Assembly (NCBI GenBank): GCA_028278245.1
Contig: JANQEQ010000125.1
Location: 1-54,145, forward strand
Origin: Phycisphaerales bacterium
GTDB lineage: Bacteria; Planctomycetota; Phycisphaerae; Phycisphaerales; SM1A02
Length of the DNA: 54,145 nt
Direction of reading: 5' to 3'
Shown here piece after piece: positions 25,904 through 34,312 of the stretch. How positions within the stretch are numbered: the first letter of the stretch is position 1; the number at the start of each line of letters is the position of its first letter. The notes below the pieces were generated by a model. The model was not told where the DNA came from, ran no database searches, and saw only the letters and a program-made list of their open reading frames with translations. The translations under genes and the position numbers were made by a program.

Positions 25904-28039
25904 TCAGGTCCAATTGGCTAGGATCTCGAAGATGTCATCGATGTTCACCTCGTCGTCACCGGTGAGATCACCGGGGCATTCAGCCGGTGGATCCGGGCAT
26001 GGTCCCCACATACCCAGCAGCATGAAGACGTCGTTGATATCGACAACACCGTCATCATTGAGGTCAGCTGGACTACCTGGCTCATCGCAATGGAAACCGA
26101 GAACCTGGATATCATCGAGATTCCAACCGCAGTACTGCCAGGAACTGTCGGTCGTACCCATCGTCCAGCGGAGGTACACATTGGACTGTCCTGCTGCGTA
26201 CGGGGAGATGTCGTAATCCAACAATTTCCAGGAAGAGTCGCTGATTTCCGAATCATTCTGCCAGATAGTGGTCCAGTTTGTCCCATTGTTACTCACACGG
26301 AAGTAAGCATGATCGTAAACAGCCCGTTCCACTCCCAACCATCGACGGAATTGTACCCGCACGGTTTCCAACTCGGAACAGTCAATGGCGTCACTGGTGA
26401 GATGGCGTTCAGGCAAGTAGTTTTCATAATCACCATTGAGGTTGTAACCGTAGACATTATTCCCGGTGTATCCCGAATCGGGATCAGGGCCGCCATATTG
26501 ACCACCACCCCCGGTCGGCTGACCAAATGCCCACATTCCTTCCGTCGACCATCCCGGATCGCTTTCAAGGTCGAGGTCCAGTGCGTAAATCACACCCCAC
26601 GCGGTGATGCGGGAATACGGGCTGGCTGGCGCCAATGCGGGATCGTAGGCGATCTCACCCAACGTCGTTTCTGCTGAGAAGTAAAACGTTACATCAACGC
26701 CACAATCAAAGTCCGGCAGAACTGCGTCATATACATTGGGAGTGACTTCAGTCATCAACTCAGAGACAAGACCACTACCATCGTCATAATAGATCATTCC
26801 CGTTCCCGGCTCAGGTTCAGCATTATCGCGTCCTGTGACAACAACGCGGATCGTCGTTCCGTCCGGTGATAAAAAGTCCGGAAGACCATTGGGGAAATCG
26901 AATTCCAATGGAGGGAGAGGAATGCAGACACCCTGCGGATTTGCCAGTGCATTCTGAAGACCGGAGTGATTGATACCGGTGCCGTTGTTTTGGCCGGAGC
27001 TGCACCCGCCATGGGTATGAATACCAATCGCTTCGCCGGTATCTTCGTTGATTACAGGTGAGCCTGAGTTCCCTCCGGTAGTGTCGGTCTGATACCCCAC
27101 GGTCGTTCCACTTGAATCAACAAAGGGGCCGGTATGTGTTTTTTGAACCTGATTCCAGGTGGGCGAAACCGGGCTGCTGGTCGTTCCATAACCTGTGATA
27201 CGGATATCCTGCCCACCCACAGCAGGCGGGAATGCCAGAACGAAATAATCACCCTGCGCTTCAAATGCCCAGAGACCGGTTTCCGTGTTCTGAAAACAGC
27301 CGAAATATGCCCAGTCGTCGCCAATCCCCTGTCCGCCGTTTGTTTGCAGGGAATCCGGATCACGAACGTACTGATCCTCCGGCGGAGGGTGGTTCAGGCT
27401 TCCATTTGCATCCGACAATGGAACATTGAATTCCATCACTTCAAACGAATAATTCACACAATGCCCTGCTGTCAGGAAGCAATGATTTGCATCGTCTATG
27501 AGCCAGCCCGTGCATCCGATGGGCATGACACGACAGGCACGCGGATCATAAGACAACTCACGGTCATCCGTCGGTCCGCAGATTGAACGCTCCATGAATG
27601 GTATTTCCGGACCTGCCCAGACCTGGGGGATGCTGATTCGGCTTGGACCGGCACCGGGATCGGCAATGATTTCAAGCAGCACAGCATTGCCATTGAAATA
27701 GGCAGACGTGTACTGCCATTCGTTGAGATGCTTGAGATTGAGGTGTTGCTGAGCCCGATCCTCCAGCGAGGTCAATCGGAGTATTGTTTCCTGACCACCG
27801 GGAGGAGCAACACCCAAAGTGGCTCGATCAAATTGCAATCGAAGCCAGGAGGCATCAGGAGCACGAATGACGGTTGAGAAGATGTTACCCCGATCATTTC
27901 GATCACCAACGATCCGTCCCGAATCGAAGCTCACGTCGATCTCTCGCTGCTCAATGGGGTAAGTCTGAGCCAGGACGCTTGTGGCAGCGTTCAGAACAAA
28001 CAGAACACTGCAGGTCAGGCGCAAAATATTCGTTCTCAT
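25904..28039 (-). CDS. Secreted trypsin-like serine protease with jelly-roll domain and dockerin-like calcium repeats
   Basis: A 711-residue exported protein with a signal peptide (residues 1-24, cleavage after VLAQ region). The chymotrypsin-fold domain (about 150-370) has His193 in LTAGHC, an Asp at 241-242 in GDDWAYFG and Ser325 in GGNSGSPV, so the triad is complete. A later region (about 490-650) resembles the C-terminal jelly-roll of immune-inhibitor-A-type proteases. The last 55 residues hold two DxNxDGxVDxxD-type loops, as in type I dockerins and the common Phycisphaerae C-terminal repeats. Probably a calcium-stabilised extracellular or surface-held protease. It is transcribed alone, with a clear terminator. 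Its substrate is unknown. Confidence 0.88.
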   Translation of the reverse strand: MRTNILRLTCSVLFVLNAATSVLAQTYPIEQREIDVSFDSGRIVGDRNDRGNIFSTVIRAPDASWLRLQFDRATLGVAPPGGQETILRLTSLEDRAQQHLNLKHLNEWQYTSAYFNGNAVLLEIIADPGAGPSRISIPQVWAGPEIPFMERSICGPTDDRELSYDPRACRVMPIGCTGWLIDDANHCFLTAGHCVNYSFEVMEFNVPLSDANGSLNHPPPEDQYVRDPDSLQTNGGQGIGDDWAYFGCFQNTETGLWAFEAQGDYFVLAFPPAVGGQDIRITGYGTTSSPVSPTWNQVQKTHTGPFVDSSGTTVGYQTDTTGGNSGSPVINEDTGEAIGIHTHGGCSSGQNNGTGINHSGLQNALANPQGVCIPLPPLEFDFPNGLPDFLSPDGTTIRVVVTGRDNAEPEPGTGMIYYDDGSGLVSELMTEVTPNVYDAVLPDFDCGVDVTFYFSAETTLGEIAYDPALAPASPYSRITAWGVIYALDLDLESDPGWSTEGMWAFGQPTGGGGQYGGPDPDSGYTGNNVYGYNLNGDYENYLPERHLTSDAIDCSELETVRVQFRRWLGVERAVYDHAYFRVSNNGTNWTTIWQNDSEISDSSWKLLDYDISPYAAGQSNVYLRWTMGTTDSSWQYCGWNLDDIQVLGFHCDEPGSPADLNDDGVVDINDVFMLLGMWGPCPDPPAECPGDLTGDDEVNIDDIFEILANWT

Positions 28040-28323
28040 CTTTTATTCCTTCCTCCAATACTCTTATTGGATATCGACCGGGAAACACTCAGTTTGCCTA
28101 TCCGGAAGCAAGATAGCAACACATTTTCCTGATTTCCCCTGAGGAAATTTTCCCATTTTGGGAGTTTATGTATTTCGCGGACCTGAATCTGCTCGATATC
28201 GGAAGCTTTGATGTTATCTTCCCTTCTTCCACGAAATAAAAACTGATGATGAGGACAAGGATTGATACAATCTTGTGTCTCAATATTGTGATCCATCAAT
28301 CAACTTGTGGGAAGGCGGACTCA
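28040..28323. other. Divergent promoter region between the protease and FHA-GspE genes
   Basis: About 280 bases separating two divergent genes. It is AT-rich near 28110-28160 and 28200-28240, as expected for promoters. No convincing coding sequence, operator or structured RNA was seen. Confidence 0.4.
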
Positions 28324-30030
28324 ATGCCGTACCTCGAAGTAAAAACCAAGCAGGGTAAAAAACGCCTGAAACTACCTTCCAACGCGCTGACCATCGGACG
28401 GCTGCCTGATAACAATCTTGTCGTCATTGATGACAAAGCAAGTCGGCATCACTGTGTCATTGAACCATGGGATGAAGGGTATCGAATCCGGGATCTTGGC
28501 TCACGGAACGGTACGAAGCTGAACAAGCATCGAATCACCGCCGAGCTTCTGGACAATGGTGACGTTGTGATGATCGGTACAACAGAGCTGCGCTTCATTG
28601 ACCCGGAACAGCAAAACCTCCACAAGCGACCCAACACTCCTGATTTTTCCTCTGCCTACGAAGAAGATGATCATACCTATGACCAGGCCACTCTGGACCT
28701 GACAGATATCGTTACCGAAGCGTCAACTGATTACGAGATCAAACTGCGTGAGATCATAAACGCTGCGCCGGAAAAACCCTTTGATGAAGCTGATATCAGT
28801 CTGGTGGACTGTCGCGGAGTAACTGTTCATCAAGCAACCAGCACCGGTGTGCAGTCCAAAGGTGAAGATGATGTGGGCGAAGGGATCCGTGTATTTCGAC
28901 TCCTGTTACTTGCCTGTTTCCGTGCCCGGGCAACGGATTTACACCTTGAGCCGCGCTCAGAAAATGCAGTCGTCCGCATCAGAGTGGACGGCTACATGCT
29001 CACAGCAGTCGACTTGAGCGCTTCGATTTTCAAACGCATTCTCGGCGTGACGAAAATACTTTGTGAAATGGACACGAGTCAGAAAAACGTCGTGCAGGAC
29101 GGTCACTTTTCGGTGGCGGCGAAAGGTCGCCGCGTCGACTATCGTGTCAGCCTCACCCCGACCATGCACGGTCAAAAGCTGGTTATTCGTGTGCTCGACT
29201 CCGCCAATGCCCCCAGCCGTCTGCATGAGCTTGGCTTGATTCCATGGATGTATGAAAAACTCAGGAGTATTGCCACGAAAGACGCTGGTCTGCTGCTTGC
29301 CTGCGGACCAACCGGTTGCGGGAAAACGACGACGCTGTATTCCTGCATCCGTGAAATTGATGTCGATCAGCGCAATGCCATCACGATTGAAGATCCTGTT
29401 GAATATTACCTTGAAGGTTGTACGCAGATCCCCATCGATCACAAACAGGGGAACGACTTCGCTAACATTCTCCGATCGGTCTTGCGCCAGGATCCGGATG
29501 TTATTTTTGTCGGCGAGATTCGCGATATCGAAACAGCCACGGTTGCCATGCAGGCGTCGATGACCGGTCACCTTGTCTATACCACGGTCCACGCCAAGGA
29601 CACAATCGGCGCGATCTTCAGGTTGCTGGATCTTGGTGTTGATGGTTATCTCGTCGCCAATGCACTCAATGTGATTCTCTCGCAACGATTGATCAGAGTA
29701 TTGTGTGATTCGTGCAAGAAACCGGTCACACCATCACCAGCTCAAAATTTGAAAATGGGTAAAGCACTCGGAGGAGTTCCCAAGATTTATGCGCCGGTCG
29801 GTTGCAAGCGATGTCTTCGCACAGGTTTTCTCGGCAGACGTGCTCTGTTTGAACTCCTGGAGATCAATGACCTCATGCGCGATGTCATTCTCAAGTCACC
29901 ATCGATTCAGGGAATCCGTGACGTTGCCGTGCAGGGGTTGTTTACAACCCTGCAGCAGTTCGGACATCAACTCGTCGCGCAAGGAGCCACGAGCTTTGAT
30001 GAAGTTGATCGTGTCGGTGGAACAGAATAA
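28324..30030 (+). CDS. FHA-domain GspE/PilB-type secretion ATPase
   Basis: A 568-residue fusion. Residues 1-95 form an FHA phosphothreonine-binding domain with IGRLPDNN, ASRHHC and LGSRNGTKLN. After an acidic linker comes a GspE/PilB hexameric ATPase core: Walker A GPTGCGKTTTLY at 328-339, Asp-box EDPVEY, Walker B DVIFVGEIRD near 392-401, His-box TVHAKD, and a four-cysteine zinc site at C461, C464, C494 and C497. The usual MshEN/GspE N-terminal domain is missing and replaced by FHA, which suggests recruitment by Ser/Thr-kinase phosphorylation. ATG 28324 gives a clean FHA start; GGAAGG lies upstream. It stands outside the pilus operon, which has its own PilB. Confidence 0.9.
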   Translation: MPYLEVKTKQGKKRLKLPSNALTIGRLPDNNLVVIDDKASRHHCVIEPWDEGYRIRDLGSRNGTKLNKHRITAELLDNGDVVMIGTTELRFIDPEQQNLHKRPNTPDFSSAYEEDDHTYDQATLDLTDIVTEASTDYEIKLREIINAAPEKPFDEADISLVDCRGVTVHQATSTGVQSKGEDDVGEGIRVFRLLLLACFRARATDLHLEPRSENAVVRIRVDGYMLTAVDLSASIFKRILGVTKILCEMDTSQKNVVQDGHFSVAAKGRRVDYRVSLTPTMHGQKLVIRVLDSANAPSRLHELGLIPWMYEKLRSIATKDAGLLLACGPTGCGKTTTLYSCIREIDVDQRNAITIEDPVEYYLEGCTQIPIDHKQGNDFANILRSVLRQDPDVIFVGEIRDIETATVAMQASMTGHLVYTTVHAKDTIGAIFRLLDLGVDGYLVANALNVILSQRLIRVLCDSCKKPVTPSPAQNLKMGKALGGVPKIYAPVGCKRCLRTGFLGRRALFELLEINDLMRDVILKSPSIQGIRDVAVQGLFTTLQQFGHQLVAQGATSFDEVDRVGGTE

Positions 30031-30271
30031 TCCCCCAGACTCCCCTCTACGCTGCATGCACACCTGGTTCCACCTGGTATTTCGTTTTCTATACGAATTG
30101 AAATCAAACTTACGAACGGATTTGCAGTTGATTCACACTTGCTTCTGCCATAAAAAAGAAGATCCCAATTGCGTATGTAAGACATGTTTGTCCTGATTAA
30201 TCGGATCAACTGCGGTTGGCGCATATACTAAGAATTGCTAAATTGAAGGATTCCCCCTGCGGAGAGGCATT

Positions 30272-30595
30272 ATGAGCGACTTGATCGCACCCAACCAGAC
30301 CGTAACGTTCACGATCACCAAAGCGCCAACCAGGCCGGCTGAACGGAAGACCATCCAGCGCCTCATGCGTATGCAGGGACATATTCAGAAGGGCTTGAAA
30401 GCACTGGCAAAACAGCGTCGCCAGCACGATAACCGCCCGTATATCCGGGCTGGGGTTGAATGGGTTGATCGCGTCAAAACCACCAAATTGACCCGTGTTC
30501 AGGCTGGAGAATCGTTCACAATCCGTATTACTCCACAAATTATCCCTGATATCAGGAATGTTGAAAAATATCTTGAAACCTCACCGGCAAAGTGA
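30272..30595 (+). CDS. Hypothetical basic protein
   Basis: A 107-residue soluble, basic protein that I do not recognise. It has a beta-like start (NQTVTFTITKAPTRPAERKT), a central helical, strongly basic part (MRMQGHIQKGLKALAKQRRQHDNR) and a second beta-like half (GESFTIRITPQIIPDI). That layout could suit nucleic-acid binding, but this is only a guess. Evidence that it is real: a purine-rich GCGGAGAGG before ATG 30272, clean codon use and a strong terminator 68 bp downstream. The 240 bases upstream contain a TATACT box near 30225 that could serve as -10. Confidence 0.7.
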   Translation: MSDLIAPNQTVTFTITKAPTRPAERKTIQRLMRMQGHIQKGLKALAKQRRQHDNRPYIRAGVEWVDRVKTTKLTRVQAGESFTIRITPQIIPDIRNVEKYLETSPAK

Positions 30596-30662
30596 GCGTA
30601 GAGGATTATGAAGAGAGAGAGTGGGTCACCAGACTCCCTGAGAAGAGAGTCAACGGCTCAAC

Positions 30663-30699
30663 GGTCCGTTCACAACACTGTGAGCGGACCACTTTTTTT
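30663..30699 (+). terminator. Strong intrinsic terminator
   Basis: GGTCCGTTCACA-acac-TGTGAGCGGACC gives a 12-bp stem (one G-U pair) followed by ACTTTTTTT. It ends the transcript of the basic hypothetical protein and guards against read-through into the convergent Nudix gene. Confidence 0.88.
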
Positions 30700-30714
30700 A
30701 ACCTGCTACTCTAT

Positions 30715-31404
30715 TCAAGAAGTGAGAAGCGGGATCATCTGGGTCGCTATAGGCGAAAGATCGGCCGGCAATTCATCAGATGAACACCACATCAACTGAT
30801 CATACTCACGTTTACACATCTCAATGCGGTCATGGTTTTGTATGTTGCCTGGAATCGCAGGAACCAGGCGAAACACCAATTCCCAGCACCTCATCACATC
30901 GTCATAGACCACTGCAATTGCAGTGGGTTCGCCACTTGATTGAAGACCGGTTTCTTCGGTGAGTTCTGCACGGATGGTCTGTGAAGGCTGCTGTCCCGTT
31001 TCGACGATCCCCGCCGGCGCAAATTCCCACAGGCCACGATATGCACCCACGTTGAGTGATCGTTTTCCCAACAGGTACTTGTCCTTTACCCTGACAATAC
31101 CCTTGGCACCCAGGGAACGAATGCCAAGATCAAAGTCTTCATCCTGCACGGCATGGAAGCGATACGCACAATCGGCGACATGTATGACCGCTCCACCATA
31201 TCCATTGCGGTTCACACCAAGTACGTGGCAGATTCGCCCATCAAAATAATGTGGATTCTTTCGACAAAGTGCATCCCAGCGCCACTCCACTTCATCCAGT
31301 AATCCCGGCTTGCCCTGGGGAACAAAGGGCTCATCCTGGACCATCAGGATCGCAGGACGACGTAGATTGATCGTTCGCGGTGTTTCTTTTGGTGAGGCCT
31401 TCAT
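30715..31404 (-). CDS. Nudix-fold hydrolase with imperfect Nudix box
   Basis: A 229-residue protein. The Nudix helix region reads GIVETGQQPSQTIRAELTEE followed by TGL. Compared with the consensus Gx5Ex7REUxEExGU, the paired catalytic glutamates (E19, E20) and E16 are kept. Position 7 is Gln instead of Glu and position 15 is Ala instead of Arg, with an Arg one residue earlier. The preceding PAG with glycine-rich GAYRGLWEF is typical of ADP-sugar or NUDIX pyrophosphatases. It may hydrolyse a nucleoside-diphosphate derivative with altered metal binding, or have lost activity. It shares its strand with the pilus cluster but starts 34 bp past the PilP-like gene's stop, so it may be co-transcribed. 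Confidence 0.8.
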   Translation of the reverse strand: MKASPKETPRTINLRRPAILMVQDEPFVPQGKPGLLDEVEWRWDALCRKNPHYFDGRICHVLGVNRNGYGGAVIHVADCAYRFHAVQDEDFDLGIRSLGAKGIVRVKDKYLLGKRSLNVGAYRGLWEFAPAGIVETGQQPSQTIRAELTEETGLQSSGEPTAIAVVYDDVMRCWELVFRLVPAIPGNIQNHDRIEMCKREYDQLMWCSSDELPADLSPIATQMIPLLTS

Positions 31405-31438
31405 CTCACCAATGATATACCCTGATGTTGAGGAGATC

Positions 31439-31975
31439 TTATTTTGGAAAACCTGGCTGGCTCCCCGAGGTTACAGTTTCTCGACGATCAGTACCGATCT
31501 CCTGAATGATCAGCGAACGTGCATCGCCGTCAATTTCGACGATCGTCCACCCCGATTCATCCACTTCATCTCCAACACGATAAACTCTGCCATTAATCAA
31601 AGCGGTTGTACCATTACTGGATGACATAATGGCCTGAATGGTCATGGATGGAGGGGGAACGGCAATCATGATCGGATCTTCGGTGAGCAAAATCTCCGGA
31701 ATCTCCTCGGCCGGCTCGTAGTACATAGGAACATCACCAAACGGCTCCTGTTCCAACTGGCTGATGTACTCTCCCAAGGCAAGTTGTTCACTGGTTAATG
31801 ACGTTGCAGCCAGTGCAGCCTGCTGAGCCAGATCGACCGCTGCCGGAGCGGGAGCAGCCGATGCATCGGCAGGACCACCTGTACCCAACAGGGAACCGGC
31901 GATCTTTACCAGTGCCACGGGAAGAACAAAGATACCCAGATCACAAAGCCGACGTTTTGAGTTATTGCTCGGCAT
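31439..31975 (-). CDS. PilP/GspC-like pilus assembly protein
   Basis: A 178-residue protein with an N-terminal membrane segment (LGIFVLPVALVKIAGSLLG), a proline/alanine-rich periplasmic linker and a small C-terminal beta domain. The stretch INGRVYRVGDEVDESGWTIV resembles the homology region of GspC/GspB and PilP, which links the inner-membrane platform to the secretin. It follows PilO with a 14-base overlap, the position PilP has in pilMNOPQ. ATG 31975 has AAGGAG six bases upstream. No secretin gene follows: the next gene downstream is the Nudix gene. Family call is moderate. Confidence 0.65.
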   Translation of the reverse strand: MPSNNSKRRLCDLGIFVLPVALVKIAGSLLGTGGPADASAAPAPAAVDLAQQAALAATSLTSEQLALGEYISQLEQEPFGDVPMYYEPAEEIPEILLTEDPIMIAVPPPSMTIQAIMSSSNGTTALINGRVYRVGDEVDESGWTIVEIDGDARSLIIQEIGTDRRETVTSGSQPGFPK

Positions 31976-32537
31976 GGACGACTCCTTGTAATACATCCAG
32001 GTTGTCCGGCAAAGTAAAAGTCAATGCCTCGCAGGTATATCTTGCCACCACGATGGGAAGACCTTCGTGCTGCTTGGGTGAAATGCTCAATGAAACCGGG
32101 CTGATATAGCCGCTTAGCTCCTCAACGCCTTTCAGGAAACGGGCAATTTTCTCGTATTCCCCCTCCAGCGTCATTTCAATTCTGGTTCGAGTCACTGAGC
32201 CGTCATTAGATGTTTCCTGATCCGTTCCCGGTTGCAGACTCTTCACCAGCACCCCACGATCTTCAGCCAGTGACATCAGCATGCTGTAGGATTCTGATGA
32301 TTCTGACCCAAGGCGATTCTTTTGTTTTACTGTTTGAGCCTGCTGACGAATGTCCTCGAGCTGATCTGCCATTTCCTTGATGGCTGACTGATCGGTCATT
32401 GATGCGTCAGCGAGTCGCTCCTGCAGCACTTGCTCCAGTTCGCCGAGTTCTTCAACTTTCGGTTGAACTAATAGCATCCATCCCCCGACACAGATTGCCA
32501 GCACGATTAGCGATTGGGCAATAATTTCACGTTCCAC
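31962..32537 (-). CDS. pilO: PilO-like pilus alignment protein
   Basis: A 191-residue bitopic protein with a short cytoplasmic start, one membrane helix (about 8-24), a coiled coil (about 28-80) and a ferredoxin-like periplasmic domain ending LTFTLPDN. This is the build of PilO/GspM, which pairs with PilN to form the alignment subcomplex. The GTG start at 32537 has GGAAGGAA eight bases upstream, inside the end of the PilM-PilN gene, and only five bases separate the two genes. The operon position supports the call. Confidence 0.82.
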   Translation of the reverse strand: MEREIIAQSLIVLAICVGGWMLLVQPKVEELGELEQVLQERLADASMTDQSAIKEMADQLEDIRQQAQTVKQKNRLGSESSESYSMLMSLAEDRGVLVKSLQPGTDQETSNDGSVTRTRIEMTLEGEYEKIARFLKGVEELSGYISPVSLSISPKQHEGLPIVVARYTCEALTFTLPDNLDVLQGVVHAEQ

Positions 32538-32542
32538 TGTAT

Positions 32543-34219
32543 TTATTCCTTCCCAACCGGTGTTACTTGTGCGAGGGAGTTCTGAAAACCTTCGTACGGC
32601 AATGCTGCTCCGGTAAAGGTCACTTCAAATCGCTGACCAGTCTCTTCGCCGATGGAACCAAGTTGAACTGTCCCCAACGATACCTGTTCAAACAACGGAC
32701 TACCATGCAGCTTTTCCATAAACCTCTCCAACTCCGCATGAGAAGTTTCAGCAGAATTCAGGAAGGCGTATCCCGAAATTATGCCCCGCGTATTCTCGGA
32801 TTCTTTGTAAAAGCGAATCGACGTAAAGCGGATTGACTCCGGTACAAGCCGGCTCAGTTCGTGGAGGCTGGCGTTAAAGGCCATGCCTGATCCCATTTCC
32901 TGACTGATAATCCGCTCCAACTCGTTCATCGCTCCGATTGATTGTCGGAGTTGTTCACCGGTGGTGCGTAGTGCGTCAAGTTCCACACTTTGAGCCGCCT
33001 GAGCTTCTGCCTGCTGACGAACATCATTCAATCGAACCTGATACCGTGTTGCGTCAATCGCAATCACAATGAGTGCCGCTGCTGCGCCGGTCCACAGCCA
33101 ACGTCGTAAATTCCCCATGCGCCTCTGATGGGACAGATCGCTTGGCAGAAGATTCAATTGGTCAAGTAGATTCACCTGCGAAACAGCTTCACAAAGCTCG
33201 CCTCCCTCCACTCCCGGTTCTGTCCAATCGCTGATAGGACAGTCAGGATCGACCGTGACATCCAAATTCAACTCTTCACCGATGATCCCCGTCAAGCCGG
33301 GCAGGTGACCACCCGGACCGCACAATTGAATCTGCAATTGGTCTCGCTGATCGTCTGACAACCCAAATCGTATGGACTGTCGAAGCTCTACGATGAAACG
33401 CTGCAGAATCGGTTGAAGTAGTGGAATAAGTTGATAACCGGTCAGATTGAGCTGTTCATCCACAACGGTATCGCGATCGGGAATTCCATGCTTGTGGAAG
33501 ATACTTCTGGCTACATCGAGATCCAGTTCGATCGCATCACTGTTCTTCGTAGACCGAATGGGTCTGGTTAATCCTCGCACGAGGCTGTCCAGTCCCAGTC
33601 CAATACGCCGACTGAAGAACAGTTTCCCCTCCCCGACGATAAGAAATAACGAAGAATGCACTCCAAGGTAGAGCAGTCCTTGCGGTTGCTTCAGTTTACC
33701 AATTGAAGATCGAGCAATCGCGCCCAGCAACGCAGCATCAATCGGAGTAGCAGATGTAAATGACAATCCGGAATGCTCAACCATCTCCACAATGGCAGCT
33801 GCAATATCGTTACGATCGGCGGTTACCACGACATGGGTCTGTTTGCCTTCTGAAATTTGGTCGCGCCCGATGACGATTGCTTCACATACCGACTCATTTG
33901 TCGAATAGGGAAGTGAATCGATGCACCCCATTGTTGCTGCTTCGATCGCCTGAGCATTTGACCGAACTGGAACACTGACCAAATCGGCGGCTTGAGTTGG
34001 ACTGCGATAAAGTACACGGGTGGACCACCCTTCAATTCCCAACTCATCGACTGCGGCACGCAATATCGGTGCACTACGCCGAACTTCCTTTGCCCATTCA
34101 CCCGGATCAGTGTTGAGAGTGATCGGGATACGCTTCACCTGACGGGGACTTCCGCCCTCGAAACGAACAATATCAATTCGATCAGATTGCAATTCAATGG
34201 CAACGTACTTTGCATTCAC
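32543..34219 (-). CDS. PilM-PilN fusion protein
   Basis: A 558-residue protein joining two normally separate pilus subunits. Residues 1-345 form an actin-like PilM domain with GLLYLGVHSSLFLIVGEGKLFF (nucleotide-site strand) and LCGPGGHLPGLTGII. Residues 355-359 read LNLLP, the PilN N-terminal motif that in other bacteria docks into the PilM groove. A membrane helix (about 373-390), a coiled coil and a periplasmic PilN fold follow. The protein would connect the cytoplasmic PilM ring covalently to the inner-membrane alignment complex. The GTG start at 34219 has GGGGAGG seven bases upstream. Length equals PilM plus PilN, with no frameshift sign. Confidence 0.85.
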   Translation of the reverse strand: MNAKYVAIELQSDRIDIVRFEGGSPRQVKRIPITLNTDPGEWAKEVRRSAPILRAAVDELGIEGWSTRVLYRSPTQAADLVSVPVRSNAQAIEAATMGCIDSLPYSTNESVCEAIVIGRDQISEGKQTHVVVTADRNDIAAAIVEMVEHSGLSFTSATPIDAALLGAIARSSIGKLKQPQGLLYLGVHSSLFLIVGEGKLFFSRRIGLGLDSLVRGLTRPIRSTKNSDAIELDLDVARSIFHKHGIPDRDTVVDEQLNLTGYQLIPLLQPILQRFIVELRQSIRFGLSDDQRDQLQIQLCGPGGHLPGLTGIIGEELNLDVTVDPDCPISDWTEPGVEGGELCEAVSQVNLLDQLNLLPSDLSHQRRMGNLRRWLWTGAAAALIVIAIDATRYQVRLNDVRQQAEAQAAQSVELDALRTTGEQLRQSIGAMNELERIISQEMGSGMAFNASLHELSRLVPESIRFTSIRFYKESENTRGIISGYAFLNSAETSHAELERFMEKLHGSPLFEQVSLGTVQLGSIGEETGQRFEVTFTGAALPYEGFQNSLAQVTPVGKE

Positions 34220-34277
34220 GCTATAGCCTCCCCGTCTGAAGGGACGGATTTCTATAGGTGATTTCGACCTGATCGAG

Positions 34278-34303
34278 GATCGACTTTTGTGATATCGTCG
34301 ATC
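34278..34303. terminator. Hairpin between the UnbV-type gene and the PilM-PilN gene
   Basis: GATCGAC and GTCGATC form a perfect 7-bp stem with a 12-base loop in the 93-bp gap. No T-tract follows on the transcribed (minus) strand, so it is more likely an RNA-processing or attenuating hairpin than a full terminator. Confidence 0.3.
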
Positions 34304-34312
34304 TTTATAGGA

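Noticed and set aside
26090..26677. 195-codon plus-strand frame within the secreted protease gene
   Set aside because: Antisense shadow. The opposite frame has a signal peptide, catalytic triad and calcium loops in order.
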